From: Adhaeretor mobilis
Lineage (GTDB): Bacteria > Planctomycetota > Planctomycetia > Pirellulales > Lacipirellulaceae
Reading direction: 5' to 3'
DNA length: 64,000 bases
Assembly (NCBI RefSeq): GCF_007741515.1
Contig: NZ_CP036263.1
Coordinates: forward strand, 4,823,178-4,887,177
The notes below the pieces were generated by a model that had not been told where the DNA came from, ran no database searches, and saw nothing but the letters and a program-made list of their open reading frames with translations. Below, piece by piece: positions 21,691 to 32,275 of the stretch (position 1 is the stretch's first letter; every line of letters starts with the position of its first letter). Position numbers and translations under genes: made by a program.

Positions 21691-22479
21691 CTGAAAACCA
21701 GTTTTCTGGTGGCAGCCTTGTTAACCTCAGCCGTGGCTCCGTCCTTCGCGGAAACCACTGCCGCCGAATTGCCCGAAGTGTTTTCCGACGGCGACGACGC
21801 AAAGAAAGAACGTGTCGACGGCCTCAATCATGTACGGTATCTTGAAATTTACCTCGCAGCCCCTAACCCGGAAACCGGCAAGATCGTCGCCGCCTGCTAC
21901 AACACCGCCATCGTCGCCTCGAATATACCCGAAGACAAGGACACCTGTCCTCAGAAACTGGTCGAGGGCCTCGACTTCGAGAAGATGAAAAAGGAATACG
22001 AGGTCGTCGCAGCGTCCCTGAATGGACTGAAACTCTGGATGCTCGATTGGACCCAGGTCGAGAATGGGGTCACCAGGGAGTTTAACGGCATTAAGGGCAG
22101 CTGATGCGCCCAACTGAACATGGACGGTAGCACCAACGTGAACAAGGTGCCTGCCTACAAGCCGATGATCATCGACCGCAAGAGCTCGATGGGTTGGAAC
22201 AAGGACACCAAGGTGCTCTTATTGGACGACGCCGAAGGCTACACCTGGATCATGAAGGGTTTCGAGCTGGGCGTGAAGCCGCAGCACACCTACGACGAAT
22301 TTGTCGCCGCCGGTGTCAACAACTACAAGAAGCTCCCTGCGGGCTGGAAGTTCCGGATCAAGGTGCTGGAGATGGACTACATCGAGACACCGGCAAACGG
22401 AAAGGCCACGATCATGGCAGATGAGTTTTTCAACGTCTACGACAAGATCGGCCCGGGTATGGGCAACTACAAACCGTGA
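21691..22479 (+). pseudogene. Unknown secreted protein, start lost and split by an in-frame TGA
   Basis: The reading frame begins LKTSFLVAALLTSAVAPSFA, an obvious signal peptide whose first codon is CTG at 21691 where ATG is expected. It runs through a ~115-residue domain (NHVRYLEIYLAAPNPETG, LKLWMLDW) to TGA at 22102, then continues in exactly the same frame (CAQLNMDGSTNVNKVPAYKP through FNVYDKIGPGMGNYKP) to the stop at 22477. The read-through half is equally protein-like, so this is one gene of about 262 codons broken once or twice. I do not recognise the family. GTG 21709 or ATG 22120 could start partial products. Confidence 0.7.
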
Positions 22480-22551
22480 TTGCATGAATCATCGGTGCGA
22501 GCCTCTCGGTGATGGGTGGCCAAGAGCGGGTCGGGGGTCGTAGATGAGTGC

Positions 22552-22696
22552 GGCCCCTACGCCCCGGAGGGCAAGGAAGCCAACTGGATCGACACCGTGC
22601 TCGGAAAGGGCTGCTTCCCCTGCCTCCGCCTCTACAGCCCGCTAGAATTGTTCTTCGACAAGTCTTGGTCCTACTGAGATTGATCTCGCCAAATAG
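22552..22696 (+). pseudogene. C-terminal remnant of a second DUF1254/DUF1214 gene
   Basis: The frame reads GPYAPEGKEANW, then KGCFPCLRLYSPLE and FFDKSWSY before a stop. The intact DUF1254 protein ends with GPKAPEGKEANW, KGWFGCLRLYGPLE and WFDQTWRPGEIELVK. Moving one frame at 22675 restores TEIDLAK and a TAG at 22694, matching the normal ending. Nothing upstream of 22550 resembles the rest of the gene. It is therefore a frameshifted last ~48 codons of a paralogue. Confidence 0.85.
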
Positions 22697-23440
22697 ATTC
22701 GGCAGAGTTGCAAGGTCGCGCAACGAACGGGTGGCCCTACAAGGCGATGTGAGCGCGTGTCCTCTGATCCTCTCCTTGCTGTTTGGGGCCCGACACGGCT
22801 GCAAATCTGCTCGGTCATGAAGTTGCCGAAGTTAGACCAACCGCTCTCTTGAAACGCCCACTCAAATTGCAAGAGGTGGTGAAGACCTCAGAGGCAGTGT
22901 GGTTAAATCTACAGCACAACGATTTGGTGTTTGGAAACCACCCCAAACTTCACTTTCGTGACACATGTGGCATCGTCATGGACTTCTTAGCTACCAGCTC
23001 AATGATCGTAAGAACAAGCGTCTTTATGACAACCACCCGTCGATGGAAGGCACTGTTCCTTGAGCAAGAATTCTTATCGGAATGTTCTTCTGAGGAGGTT
23101 TTCGTCCAATTCGCTCAGTGATGGGTGCCGAATCCTATGACGGATTCTGTACCTTTGTACGGTTGCACCCTTGTTGATGAAATTGTGTGTGAAGCTACCT
23201 AGTGTGAAGCTAGCTAAAGGTCGGACCCGCTGAAGCTTGTTGGCTTTCTATCAGGGAGATTGTCAGCTGACTAGCGAATATCACCCTCAAGACCCTCAAC
23301 AGAATCCGCAGAATGGACTTGTGGCACGCTTGCTGATTACCTAACTTTCGCAAGCATCCGTGTTCTCGCTGGCTCGCCTAGCAAGAACGCATTCCGTTTA
23401 ATCGTTTCCATTCTGCCGTGCAGTACCAAGGCCCGCTGCG
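22697..23440. other. Gene-poor stretch between the sulfatase island and glycosyltransferases
   Basis: An open frame of 112 codons (22783-23121, plus strand) has no recognisable motif and no ribosome binding site, and I doubt it is a gene. From 23122 to 23440 nothing coding is visible. The stretch could be further decayed island sequence. Confidence 0.4.
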
Positions 23441-24433
23441 ATGTCGTTTTCAACTCCGATCGTTATGCTGGTGTTTAATCGGCCAGATTTGACCAGCCGC
23501 GTGTTGAACGAGATTGCTCGCCAACGCCCACGGACGCTGCTAGTCTGCTGCGATGGGCCACGCCAAGACGTTGCAAGTGACGCCGCTAACGTTGCGGCCA
23601 CACGGGCACTTTTCGACAAGATTGATTGGCCTTGTGAGTTATTGACGCAATTCAATGATGAGAATCTAGGCTGTCAATACGGAGTCGCAGGTGGGCTTAA
23701 TTGGGCGTTCCAGCACGTAGAACGTGCTGTCATTCTTGAAGATGATTGCCTCCCGCACTCAACTTTTTTCAATTACTGTCAGTCTCTACTAGATCAGTAT
23801 GAAGACGACCAGCGGATCATGGCAATCAGTGGCGATAACTTTCAAGAAGCACAACAACGCACGCCGTACAGCTACTACTTCAGCAAATACATGCATTGTT
23901 GGGGCTGGGCAACATGGAGACGTGCGTGGGAAAAAATGGATCTGAATCTCGATGCATGGCCCGCTTTCCGCGATAGTGGTGGAGTCGAAACCATCGCTGA
24001 TAGCCCTGCGGAGGCGTGGTATTGGCGTCAGATTTTTGAGCGACAACAACGTGCGGAAATCGATAGCTGGGCCTTTTCCTATCAGTTTACCTGTTGGTTG
24101 GAGCATGGCCTCACGATCCTTCCCGAGAAGAACTTGATTAGCAATATCGGTTTCGGAGAACGCAGTACCCATACGGCGAATCCAGACCATCACCATGCAA
24201 ATCTCCCAACTTTCCCCATCGGTGAATTAAGGCATCCGCCCCGAGTCCATCGCCATCGTGAAGCGGATAAGTTTACCTTTCCACGCTATTACTTTCGGGA
24301 CAAGCTTACCCGAAAACTACGACGTGCGGCCCGCAGGCTCTGGGCGAATTACTTCGACCGGCCTGTCAGCCCGGGCCTCGCATCTGCGGTCCCTCAGCCA
24401 GACAACTCGACTCAGCCACGTCGAGCGGCCTAA
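23441..24433 (+). CDS. GT-A-fold glycosyltransferase, HlpA-like
   Basis: A nucleotide-sugar-dependent glycosyltransferase, probably building a surface glycan. The N-terminus PIVMLVFNRPDLTSRVL and the strand RTLLVCCDGPR begin the GT-A fold. ILEDDCLPH near residue 98 carries the acidic metal-binding motif, and the sequence from YYFSKYMHCWGWATWRRAW near 145 is the signature of the family often annotated as hemolytic protein HlpA-like. The basic C-terminal ~60 residues (RDKLTRKLRRAARRL) could bind the membrane surface. There is no signal peptide. It is followed on the same strand by a second glycosyltransferase. Confidence 0.85.
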   Translation: MSFSTPIVMLVFNRPDLTSRVLNEIARQRPRTLLVCCDGPRQDVASDAANVAATRALFDKIDWPCELLTQFNDENLGCQYGVAGGLNWAFQHVERAVILEDDCLPHSTFFNYCQSLLDQYEDDQRIMAISGDNFQEAQQRTPYSYYFSKYMHCWGWATWRRAWEKMDLNLDAWPAFRDSGGVETIADSPAEAWYWRQIFERQQRAEIDSWAFSYQFTCWLEHGLTILPEKNLISNIGFGERSTHTANPDHHHANLPTFPIGELRHPPRVHRHREADKFTFPRYYFRDKLTRKLRRAARRLWANYFDRPVSPGLASAVPQPDNSTQPRRAA

Positions 24434-24613
24434 ACCTTCCTACAACCAAGAATCTATCAGGCGATCAAAAAGGCAGGACAGAAAATAACTTCTCCGTGGT
24501 CCCTCGCCCCTTTGGGTGAGAGGGCGGTCTGAGGAGGGGAAACCGACACGGAAGTTATCATGAAGTCATTCTTAACAGGCAAGGTCCAGCCACTTCAGGC
24601 TTAGCATACCGAC

Positions 24614-26401
24614 ATGTCGCGATTCCTACTGATTGATCACGGGCTTAGTCGTGTTGGAGGTCACAACTTCCAGTACGCAGTCGATATGCTGAGCGCTGCG
24701 CAACAGCAGGGCTATCAGCCGGTATTGGCCACCCATCAATCGCTTTCGCCGGATTTATTTCCTGACGAGTGGACGGTCATCCCTGCGTTCGATTACCACG
24801 CGCTCAAGGCTCACCAACTGGGCGTCGATGGGAGGAGCCGGTACGCAGTTGATCTTGAAGGTCGCCCGCTTGCTAAGAATGGCCCCAGCCTTGTCATTCG
24901 TCCTTTGGAGCGATGGCGACAGCAACGGCGACTGAATCAGTTGCAGCATTTCGTCGATGGATGCGAGCAAGTCTTCGACCAGATCGGTTGGAACGCCGAA
25001 GATCGCGTATTCCTGCCAACGCTACGTGAATTCGACTTCTTGGGGCTCGTGCGCTTCTTACAGGCGCATCCGGAAAGTGCTCAGCTTGATTGGCATATGC
25101 AATTCCATTTCGATGCTTTCAAGGGACGCGAGACGGAACACGCGGATCAGCAGGAACGCCGACTGAGGTTCGACCGGCAGGTTAATACCGCTCGCCAAGC
25201 GGTACCGGAGCATCGCTTTAATTTTTACGCGACGACTCAGGCAATGTGCAGGCAGTACAATCTGCTGGGTGTAGGCCAGTTCAAGCATCTGCCCTACCCT
25301 GTCGGCGATGTCTTCCGTGCGAAGAACGAAACGAAAGAGCTAAAACGACCGCTGCGGGTATCTTGTGCGGGAATGGTGCGACGGGAGAAGTATGGGTATT
25401 CGCTCACCAACTTTCTGCGAGACACGGCCGACTTACTGCAAAGCGGCGACATGCAGCTGGCTGTGCAGATTAATCCCAAACGAGTGCGCCGGCATCTGGG
25501 CAAAGCAGGGCTGGGTACCGCCAAGGTAAGCGAATGCTCAGCCGTTGAGGATTCTTCTCCCGTGGTTGTGGTGAAGCATCCACTTTCGTCGGAAGAGTAT
25601 GTCGAGTTCATTCGAGGCTCGGATATCGGCCTGTTTCTTTACGATAGCGAACGGTACCACTCCCGCGCGAGCGGCATCCTGCTGGAAATGCTCAGCTCCG
25701 GAGTACCGATAATCGTACCCGGCGGGTGCTGGCTGGCGGACCAAATTCAAGGCGAACAATACGACCACGCACAACAAGTGTTGACCGATGCCAACCTAAG
25801 CATCGACGCAGACCTGCCACAGGTTTGGGCAACAGAAGCATCTGGCCGGGTTGCCTCAGCGACCGCGGAAGTCCCCGAAACCGTCTCAGGCGAAGTCTCA
25901 ATAACGGGCAGCCAACATGCAATCCTTACTTGGAACTGGGATTCGAAAGACGTTGCTGGGCAGTACGTACAAATCAAAGCCAGCACACATGACACGCAAG
26001 GAAATGTCCTAGGAAGCGAGCAGGTCTTCACGTGTGGTGTCGCCCCCGATACGACGGCTCGACCGGGTGTTCTGATCTCGATCCCCGAGCGAACTTCTAA
26101 GTTGCGCATAGAACTGTCCAACGCGTTTGCCAATAGGACCATGGAACTGGATGATTTGCAACTGAGCTTCGTGCGAGCCGCAAGTAAAAAAGTCCCAATC
26201 GGACGAGTTGGCCTCATTGCAGCTGAGCCAGAACAGATTCCCGGCTTGCTGCGAGAAATGACCCAGCACATCGAGCACTATCGTGACTCAGCCCAAGCGT
26301 TCTCTGGTGCGTATGGAGAGAAGCACGCTCCTGAGCGCACGCTGGAGATTCTTGACGCGAATAGTCAGGCAAGGCAGCGTCCGGCGCCGCTTGCGGCTTA
26401 G
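24614..26401 (+). CDS. GT-B-like glycosyltransferase with an inserted beta-sandwich segment
   Basis: The N-terminal VGGHNFQYAVDMLSAAQQQG is a typical acceptor-domain glycine motif. A second Rossmann-like domain has LRVSCAGMVRREKYG near 252, EEYVEFIRGSDIGLFLYD near 335 and the nucleotide-sugar motif RASGILLEMLSSGVPIIVPG near 352. Residues about 415-525 look like a beta-sandwich (HAILTWNWD, GQYVQIKAST, KLRIELSN). The usual GT-B C-terminal helix, GLIAAEPEQIPGLLREM then YRDSAQAF, appears only after it. So an accessory, possibly carbohydrate-binding, domain seems inserted inside the enzyme. The last codons (PLAA and stop) fall in a repeat arm. Confidence 0.75.
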   Translation: MSRFLLIDHGLSRVGGHNFQYAVDMLSAAQQQGYQPVLATHQSLSPDLFPDEWTVIPAFDYHALKAHQLGVDGRSRYAVDLEGRPLAKNGPSLVIRPLERWRQQRRLNQLQHFVDGCEQVFDQIGWNAEDRVFLPTLREFDFLGLVRFLQAHPESAQLDWHMQFHFDAFKGRETEHADQQERRLRFDRQVNTARQAVPEHRFNFYATTQAMCRQYNLLGVGQFKHLPYPVGDVFRAKNETKELKRPLRVSCAGMVRREKYGYSLTNFLRDTADLLQSGDMQLAVQINPKRVRRHLGKAGLGTAKVSECSAVEDSSPVVVVKHPLSSEEYVEFIRGSDIGLFLYDSERYHSRASGILLEMLSSGVPIIVPGGCWLADQIQGEQYDHAQQVLTDANLSIDADLPQVWATEASGRVASATAEVPETVSGEVSITGSQHAILTWNWDSKDVAGQYVQIKASTHDTQGNVLGSEQVFTCGVAPDTTARPGVLISIPERTSKLRIELSNAFANRTMELDDLQLSFVRAASKKVPIGRVGLIAAEPEQIPGLLREMTQHIEHYRDSAQAFSGAYGEKHAPERTLEILDANSQARQRPAPLAA

Positions 26402-26486
26402 CCGGCTTTTTCTTACGCAATGTTGCTGGGCAGTGGGCTACTGGGAAGTCAGTGCGCAAGGGTTCGGCTGCTAAGCCGCAAGCGGC
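26386..26486. repeat. GCCGCTTGCGGCTTAGC inverted-repeat element, copy 1
   Basis: Two 17-base arms, GCCGCTTGCGGCTTAGC at 26386-26402 and its exact reverse complement at 26470-26486, enclose 67 bases. The left arm supplies the final codons and TAG stop of the glycosyltransferase gene. A second copy with unrelated inner sequence is at 36133-36229. Confidence 0.8.
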
Positions 26487-26606
26487 AATCTCCACCGTTA
26501 AGTTGGCACGGCGGATTACGGCCCTATAATCAACACTTGAGCGTCAATCATGAATTGATCGCCTTAAGGTTCCTCAATCATCCCTCCGCATCCCCCTGCC
26601 GCCACC

Positions 26607-28046
<1,440 letters not shown>

Positions 28047-28166
28047 ATTTAAGCGTAGCTGAACGCGAATTCGGAAAGCCATGTTGCGTCGGGGCGTATC
28101 ACACATTTACTGACTAGCCTTCCAAGACAAAACGTGACTCAGAACACCTGAGATCCGCAGGCCCTT

Positions 28167-28460
28167 ATGATGGAACAGTACGACCCCGCCAGTTCGATTG
28201 GTTGGCGGCACCATCTTAATCATGTCTGGCCTCAGGAAGCTGCTTTTCAAAGCACCTATCTTTGAATTGAATATCTGCTTCTTGATATTCACGCTCTCAA
28301 GGACAGTCTTAAGAAAGCGACCAGTACGCGGGAGCGAGACAAGCTACTAGAGCAATACAACGTCGTGTTCGACGAATTCGAGCTTCAGCTTAGGGGCATC
28401 GAGGCCGAGGAACAGCCTCTCTACTTGATGCAACATTTACCATTCAATCGCTCTGAGTGA
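28167..28460 (+). pseudogene. Small hypothetical gene interrupted by TGA
   Basis: From ATG 28167 the frame reads 32 codons to TGA at 28263, then stays open for another 64 codons with a helical, charged composition (ALKDSLKKATSTRERDKLLE, FDEFELQLRGIEAEEQPLY) to TGA at 28458. The second part looks like real protein but lacks a start codon of its own. I do not recognise the family. The rest of the 28047-28835 interval shows nothing convincing. Confidence 0.35.
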
Positions 28461-28835
28461 GTCGATTGACCATCGAATCGTTACAGTCGCGAAACCTGAT
28501 TTTGCTAACTGCGGTTCAAACCGTCGGGCAGGAACATCGCCAGCACTTGACTATCGTTCGATTCGTACGAAGGCTGTGCACGCCTATGTAAGATAAGGTC
28601 AATAAGTAAACGACCGTTTCTAGTGTCGGTCTGGAACGCATCTAAGGTGGCCAGCTTGACCGCCACGGTTGGTCCAACTGACTGCAATTGTGAAACACGG
28701 AAACATGCAGAGGTGGTGTAATCATTGACTGGACATTGGATGCTCTGTTTTTACCGTCGAGGCCCAAGATCGTAGCGTTCACTTGCTTCGAGTAAGAGCA
28801 CTCGAAAGCCCTTCGCGAGGCAAACTGGACGGAGG

Positions 28836-31800
28836 CTATCGTCGACTTCTGTGAGCAGCAAACAGGCAACTGGTCAAAAGCAACAGGAACGAGGAAGGCT
28901 CGGGCACACTCGTTGCGGCTGCAGCCGCGCTGGAGAGTGTCCCGTAATTCATTTGCCATCCGGACAAACCTGCGGGGGTTCCGTCAGTGCGTTGCCATGC
29001 AAGGAAGTCGGAGCCGTCGACGTCGCCATCTGCGTCAAAATCGCCCTCAAGGGTTGGAGTGGTGTAGAGCACCACGTCGTTGCCGTCACCACCCTCGTAG
29101 GAGATAAACAGAGGTGTGTCGCCGAAGTTTCCGACACCACCAAATTCACCGAACATGCCAACATTGTCGCCCTCCTCGAGATCAATAAACTGGCCCGTCC
29201 GCTCACCGGCTACGTTGAGAATCAGGAATTCTTGGTGCGGATCGAGTTCGAATCCCCCAATCAGCTCTACATCCAGCTCTCCCGCTAAGGTTGCATCGCC
29301 TCCGATTTGCAGTGCATCGTACTCTCCTTCGAGCAAACCGGCGAGTTCGATCGTGAGAGTGTTGGCAGCGCCAAAAATGATATCGTGCTCAATTTCCACA
29401 ACTGCAGGGCTGTCGCCGGGGCTATAGCCGCCATTGAACAAAGGTGTGCCACTGCCGAAGATATCTCCAGCACCGCTCACTGGGCCATTGAAGGTCACGT
29501 CGCCGATGACATTCATAACGCTTCCCGCTGGGCTGGTAACCGGCTGGTCAAGTGTGGTGTCGATGAGTGTCAGATTGCCATTGTTATTCAGGCTCGCGGA
29601 ACTCAGTGTACCGGCCACGGTCAGGCTTGCCCCGGCCTCGACAGTGACATCATCCGAAAGATTGATCGCGCTGTCTGAGTCGATGTTGACCGCATCGCCC
29701 ATTAGTCCGGCGGCACCAATCACCAATCCCGAGTCTGAGAGGTTGAGCGTGCCATATTCGAAGTTAAGAATTCCAGGATCAAAATTGGTAAAATAGTTCG
29801 TGCTGAAGGTTCCGCCACGAATGGTTAGCGAACCTGCGGTTAACAATCTTACTCCTTGATTTTCATAGAGAATCGGTTCACCACCAAGGAATGGCAGATA
29901 AAATTCCCCCATCACGTTCACCTGCCCACCATCAGCCACAATCACTGAGGCTGATTCCGTTGACAAGGCCATGCCGCCAACATTCCAAACGGAACCCGCG
30001 CCAGTGACAGTAACAGGCCCTGTATTATTTGCGAAGTTCGTTGTGTCCACCGAAGCGCCGTCTTTCACTTCCAACTCACCAAGAGCTGTGACCTTTAGAT
30101 CATAGTGGGTCCAGTTGGAGCCACTGTCAGAAATGACAGCTTGCCCCGTACCCACGACAGGATCACCGCCAATCCGGCTCTCGCCTTCATCCTCGCCCGT
30201 CACAACCGATGCTCCGTCCGAGACGAGGAACAACCCCGGCGCTCCATTCCCGATTTTGAATAAATTCCCCGTCAACTGGGCATCCGAACCGGTTACTACA
30301 AGGGTCCCATGGACACTGCTGCCAACTAGAATACTGCTGTCGACATTGACCGTATCGTGGTTGTAGCCGTTTCGACTGGTGTCACTGATCACCAACAAGC
30401 CGCGCTCCGGGCCAAGATGACCAACTTGAAGCCCTGAGGGATTCCATGGAATAACGTTGTTCAGAATTGGATCAACGAACAGACCGGCTTGGAACTCAGG
30501 CGCCACAGATCCGACCGTTTGAATAGCTGCAGAACTTGGTAATACGCTTAGGAAGGTTATTATCATAGCGCCCAGGCAAGACTTAAAACATGGCGGGGAG
30601 CGATGCTTACGCCCCAGTAGCAACGCAAACAGCGCCGAGGCTAGTAGCGTCATCGAAGTCGGTTCGGGAATCGCCGTAGTAAACAAGGCCACGTCGTTGC
30701 TGTTGCCAGCGGTATAGGTGATAAACAAGTCAACGCCGTTAGAGCCGCCAACGCGTGCCCCCTCGGCTAAGCCGTCGAATTGCCCCGTCAGTTCGCCCTC
30801 GATGTCGAGGATCGTAAATTCTTGTTGCGGGTCGAGCGCAAACCCATCGATCAGCGAAACGTCGAGCGCACCGGCCAGCGTAACATCACCGGCGATGTTC
30901 AATTGGTCGAACTCGCCGCTGGCCGTACCCGCCAATTCGATGTCGAGCGAGTTGAGAGCGCCGAGAGCGAGGTCCGTCTCAATAGGCACGACGGCCGGGC
31001 TATCGCCAGGGCTGTAGCCTCCGTTAAACGTGGCCGTACCGCTACCAAAAATCCCCCCCGCCCCTGAGACCAAGCCATTAAAAGTTATGTCGCCGATTAC
31101 GTCGATCGTGGAGCCGGCGGGGCTGGTGACTGGTTGCTCAAGAGTCGCACCTTCCAGAATCAGACTGCCGTTATTGGTCAGAGCGCTGGAAACGAGAGCC
31201 CCCTCAACAAACAGCTTAGCAGTGGAATCCACAACAACTTCTCCAGAAACATCGATCGTTGAACTAGAGTCAACGTGTACGTCGCTGCCCAGTAGCCCCG
31301 CACCGCCCACCGTGAGTCCTGCCTGATTCAAGATCAGTGTTCCCGAATGAAAATTGAGCCGACCAGCACCGCTTCTGGTAATTTCCTCTGCGATGATTGT
31401 GCCTCCATCGAGATTAGCATCGCCACTAATAGTGAAAGCAAAAGAAGAGTCATTGGTGGAGATCAGCTGCCCGCCGTCTTCCACCCGGAGATTGGACACC
31501 TGGAGGGCGTTGTGATTGGTCCATGTGGAACCACTCCCTTTGATCGTCGCGTAGGAGATGACGGTAGTTATGATTCCACTACTTTGATTCACGCCAGATT
31601 CGACGGTGCCCCCATTAGCAATAATGATTTCTGTAGAGCTTGCCATCGAAAAATAGTCGCCAATGGTCAATTGGGAACCTGGGTCTGTTACGATAAGCGT
31701 ACTTTTACTCCTCATCTCAAAATCGTTATCAACGACAACAGCCCCTCCGTTTTCAACATGCATTCTCGGTACCGCCCCAAAGTTCCCAATGATTAGATCT

Positions 31801-32111
31801 CTGGCGGAAAGGCTGGAACCGGCATCGCGAACATTCACTTGAACATACTGGGTACTATTTGAATTCTCACTGCCAATGATGAGGAACGTGTTCGAGTCGA
31901 CGACCCCACCATCGTACACGTCAAGAATCGTTGCTTCGCTGAAGCCAATTGTAGTCTGTTGCGTAATGATCCAGGGATCAGCAATCACTCCAGTAGAGAT
32001 GTCTCCGATGAGATCGACGGCGCCGTGTGTGGGGGCGACGATACCAAGAAACAGTACAGCAATGCTGAGTGACCTGAGGGTTAGTAGGCAATTTGAAAAT
32101 CGTAGTGCCAT
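28836..32111 (-). CDS. Double-unit secreted PEP-CTERM protein with autotransporter-like repeats
   Basis: A 1091-residue protein of two similar halves. The first starts with a signal peptide (LRSLSIAVLFLGIVAPTHG) and is rich in short beta repeats (GDVTLAG-, VESG-type). It ends at residue 481 in IPEPTSMTLLASALFALLLG and a basic tail, a complete PEP-CTERM signal. Translation then continues without a stop into a second signal-like stretch (MIITFLSVLPSSAA from residue 516) and a second half repeating the same blocks, such as FNGGYSPGDSPAVV and a DPxQEFxIL motif. It closes with a dockerin-like segment (DFDADGDVDGSDFLAW) and a final VPEPSSFLLLL anchor. It is probably a surface or matrix protein. Confidence 0.85.
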   Translation of the reverse strand: MALRFSNCLLTLRSLSIAVLFLGIVAPTHGAVDLIGDISTGVIADPWIITQQTTIGFSEATILDVYDGGVVDSNTFLIIGSENSNSTQYVQVNVRDAGSSLSARDLIIGNFGAVPRMHVENGGAVVVDNDFEMRSKSTLIVTDPGSQLTIGDYFSMASSTEIIIANGGTVESGVNQSSGIITTVISYATIKGSGSTWTNHNALQVSNLRVEDGGQLISTNDSSFAFTISGDANLDGGTIIAEEITRSGAGRLNFHSGTLILNQAGLTVGGAGLLGSDVHVDSSSTIDVSGEVVVDSTAKLFVEGALVSSALTNNGSLILEGATLEQPVTSPAGSTIDVIGDITFNGLVSGAGGIFGSGTATFNGGYSPGDSPAVVPIETDLALGALNSLDIELAGTASGEFDQLNIAGDVTLAGALDVSLIDGFALDPQQEFTILDIEGELTGQFDGLAEGARVGGSNGVDLFITYTAGNSNDVALFTTAIPEPTSMTLLASALFALLLGRKHRSPPCFKSCLGAMIITFLSVLPSSAAIQTVGSVAPEFQAGLFVDPILNNVIPWNPSGLQVGHLGPERGLLVISDTSRNGYNHDTVNVDSSILVGSSVHGTLVVTGSDAQLTGNLFKIGNGAPGLFLVSDGASVVTGEDEGESRIGGDPVVGTGQAVISDSGSNWTHYDLKVTALGELEVKDGASVDTTNFANNTGPVTVTGAGSVWNVGGMALSTESASVIVADGGQVNVMGEFYLPFLGGEPILYENQGVRLLTAGSLTIRGGTFSTNYFTNFDPGILNFEYGTLNLSDSGLVIGAAGLMGDAVNIDSDSAINLSDDVTVEAGASLTVAGTLSSASLNNNGNLTLIDTTLDQPVTSPAGSVMNVIGDVTFNGPVSGAGDIFGSGTPLFNGGYSPGDSPAVVEIEHDIIFGAANTLTIELAGLLEGEYDALQIGGDATLAGELDVELIGGFELDPHQEFLILNVAGERTGQFIDLEEGDNVGMFGEFGGVGNFGDTPLFISYEGGDGNDVVLYTTPTLEGDFDADGDVDGSDFLAWQRTDGTPAGLSGWQMNYGTLSSAAAAATSVPEPSSFLLLLTSCLFAAHRSRR

Positions 32112-32275
32112 AAACGGTCTCCCCGGGTACTACAGTCGATGAAAGCGTGCGAAGGCACTGGTACGCAGAGAGACTTGTCTAACGTATTGCCTAGTTGTCC
32201 TATGGTAATCTAGGCAGCGGCGACAATCTATCAGTCTATTTAGACTGTCAGAGTCGTTTGGTAAGCTATTATTCG

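Noticed and set aside
22102..22104. TGA as a selenocysteine codon
   Set aside because: The frame continues, but I see no hairpin of SECIS type just after it, the start codon also looks lost, and neighbouring genes are broken. Ordinary decay is the simpler reading.
22783..23121. Plus-strand open frame of 112 codons as a gene
   Set aside because: No motif or domain could be recognised and its surroundings are decayed sequence.
26386..26486. Reading the inverted repeat as an intrinsic terminator only
   Set aside because: A terminator would not need 17-base arms 67 bases apart, and the left arm lies inside the coding region. The T-rich stretch after the left arm is weak.
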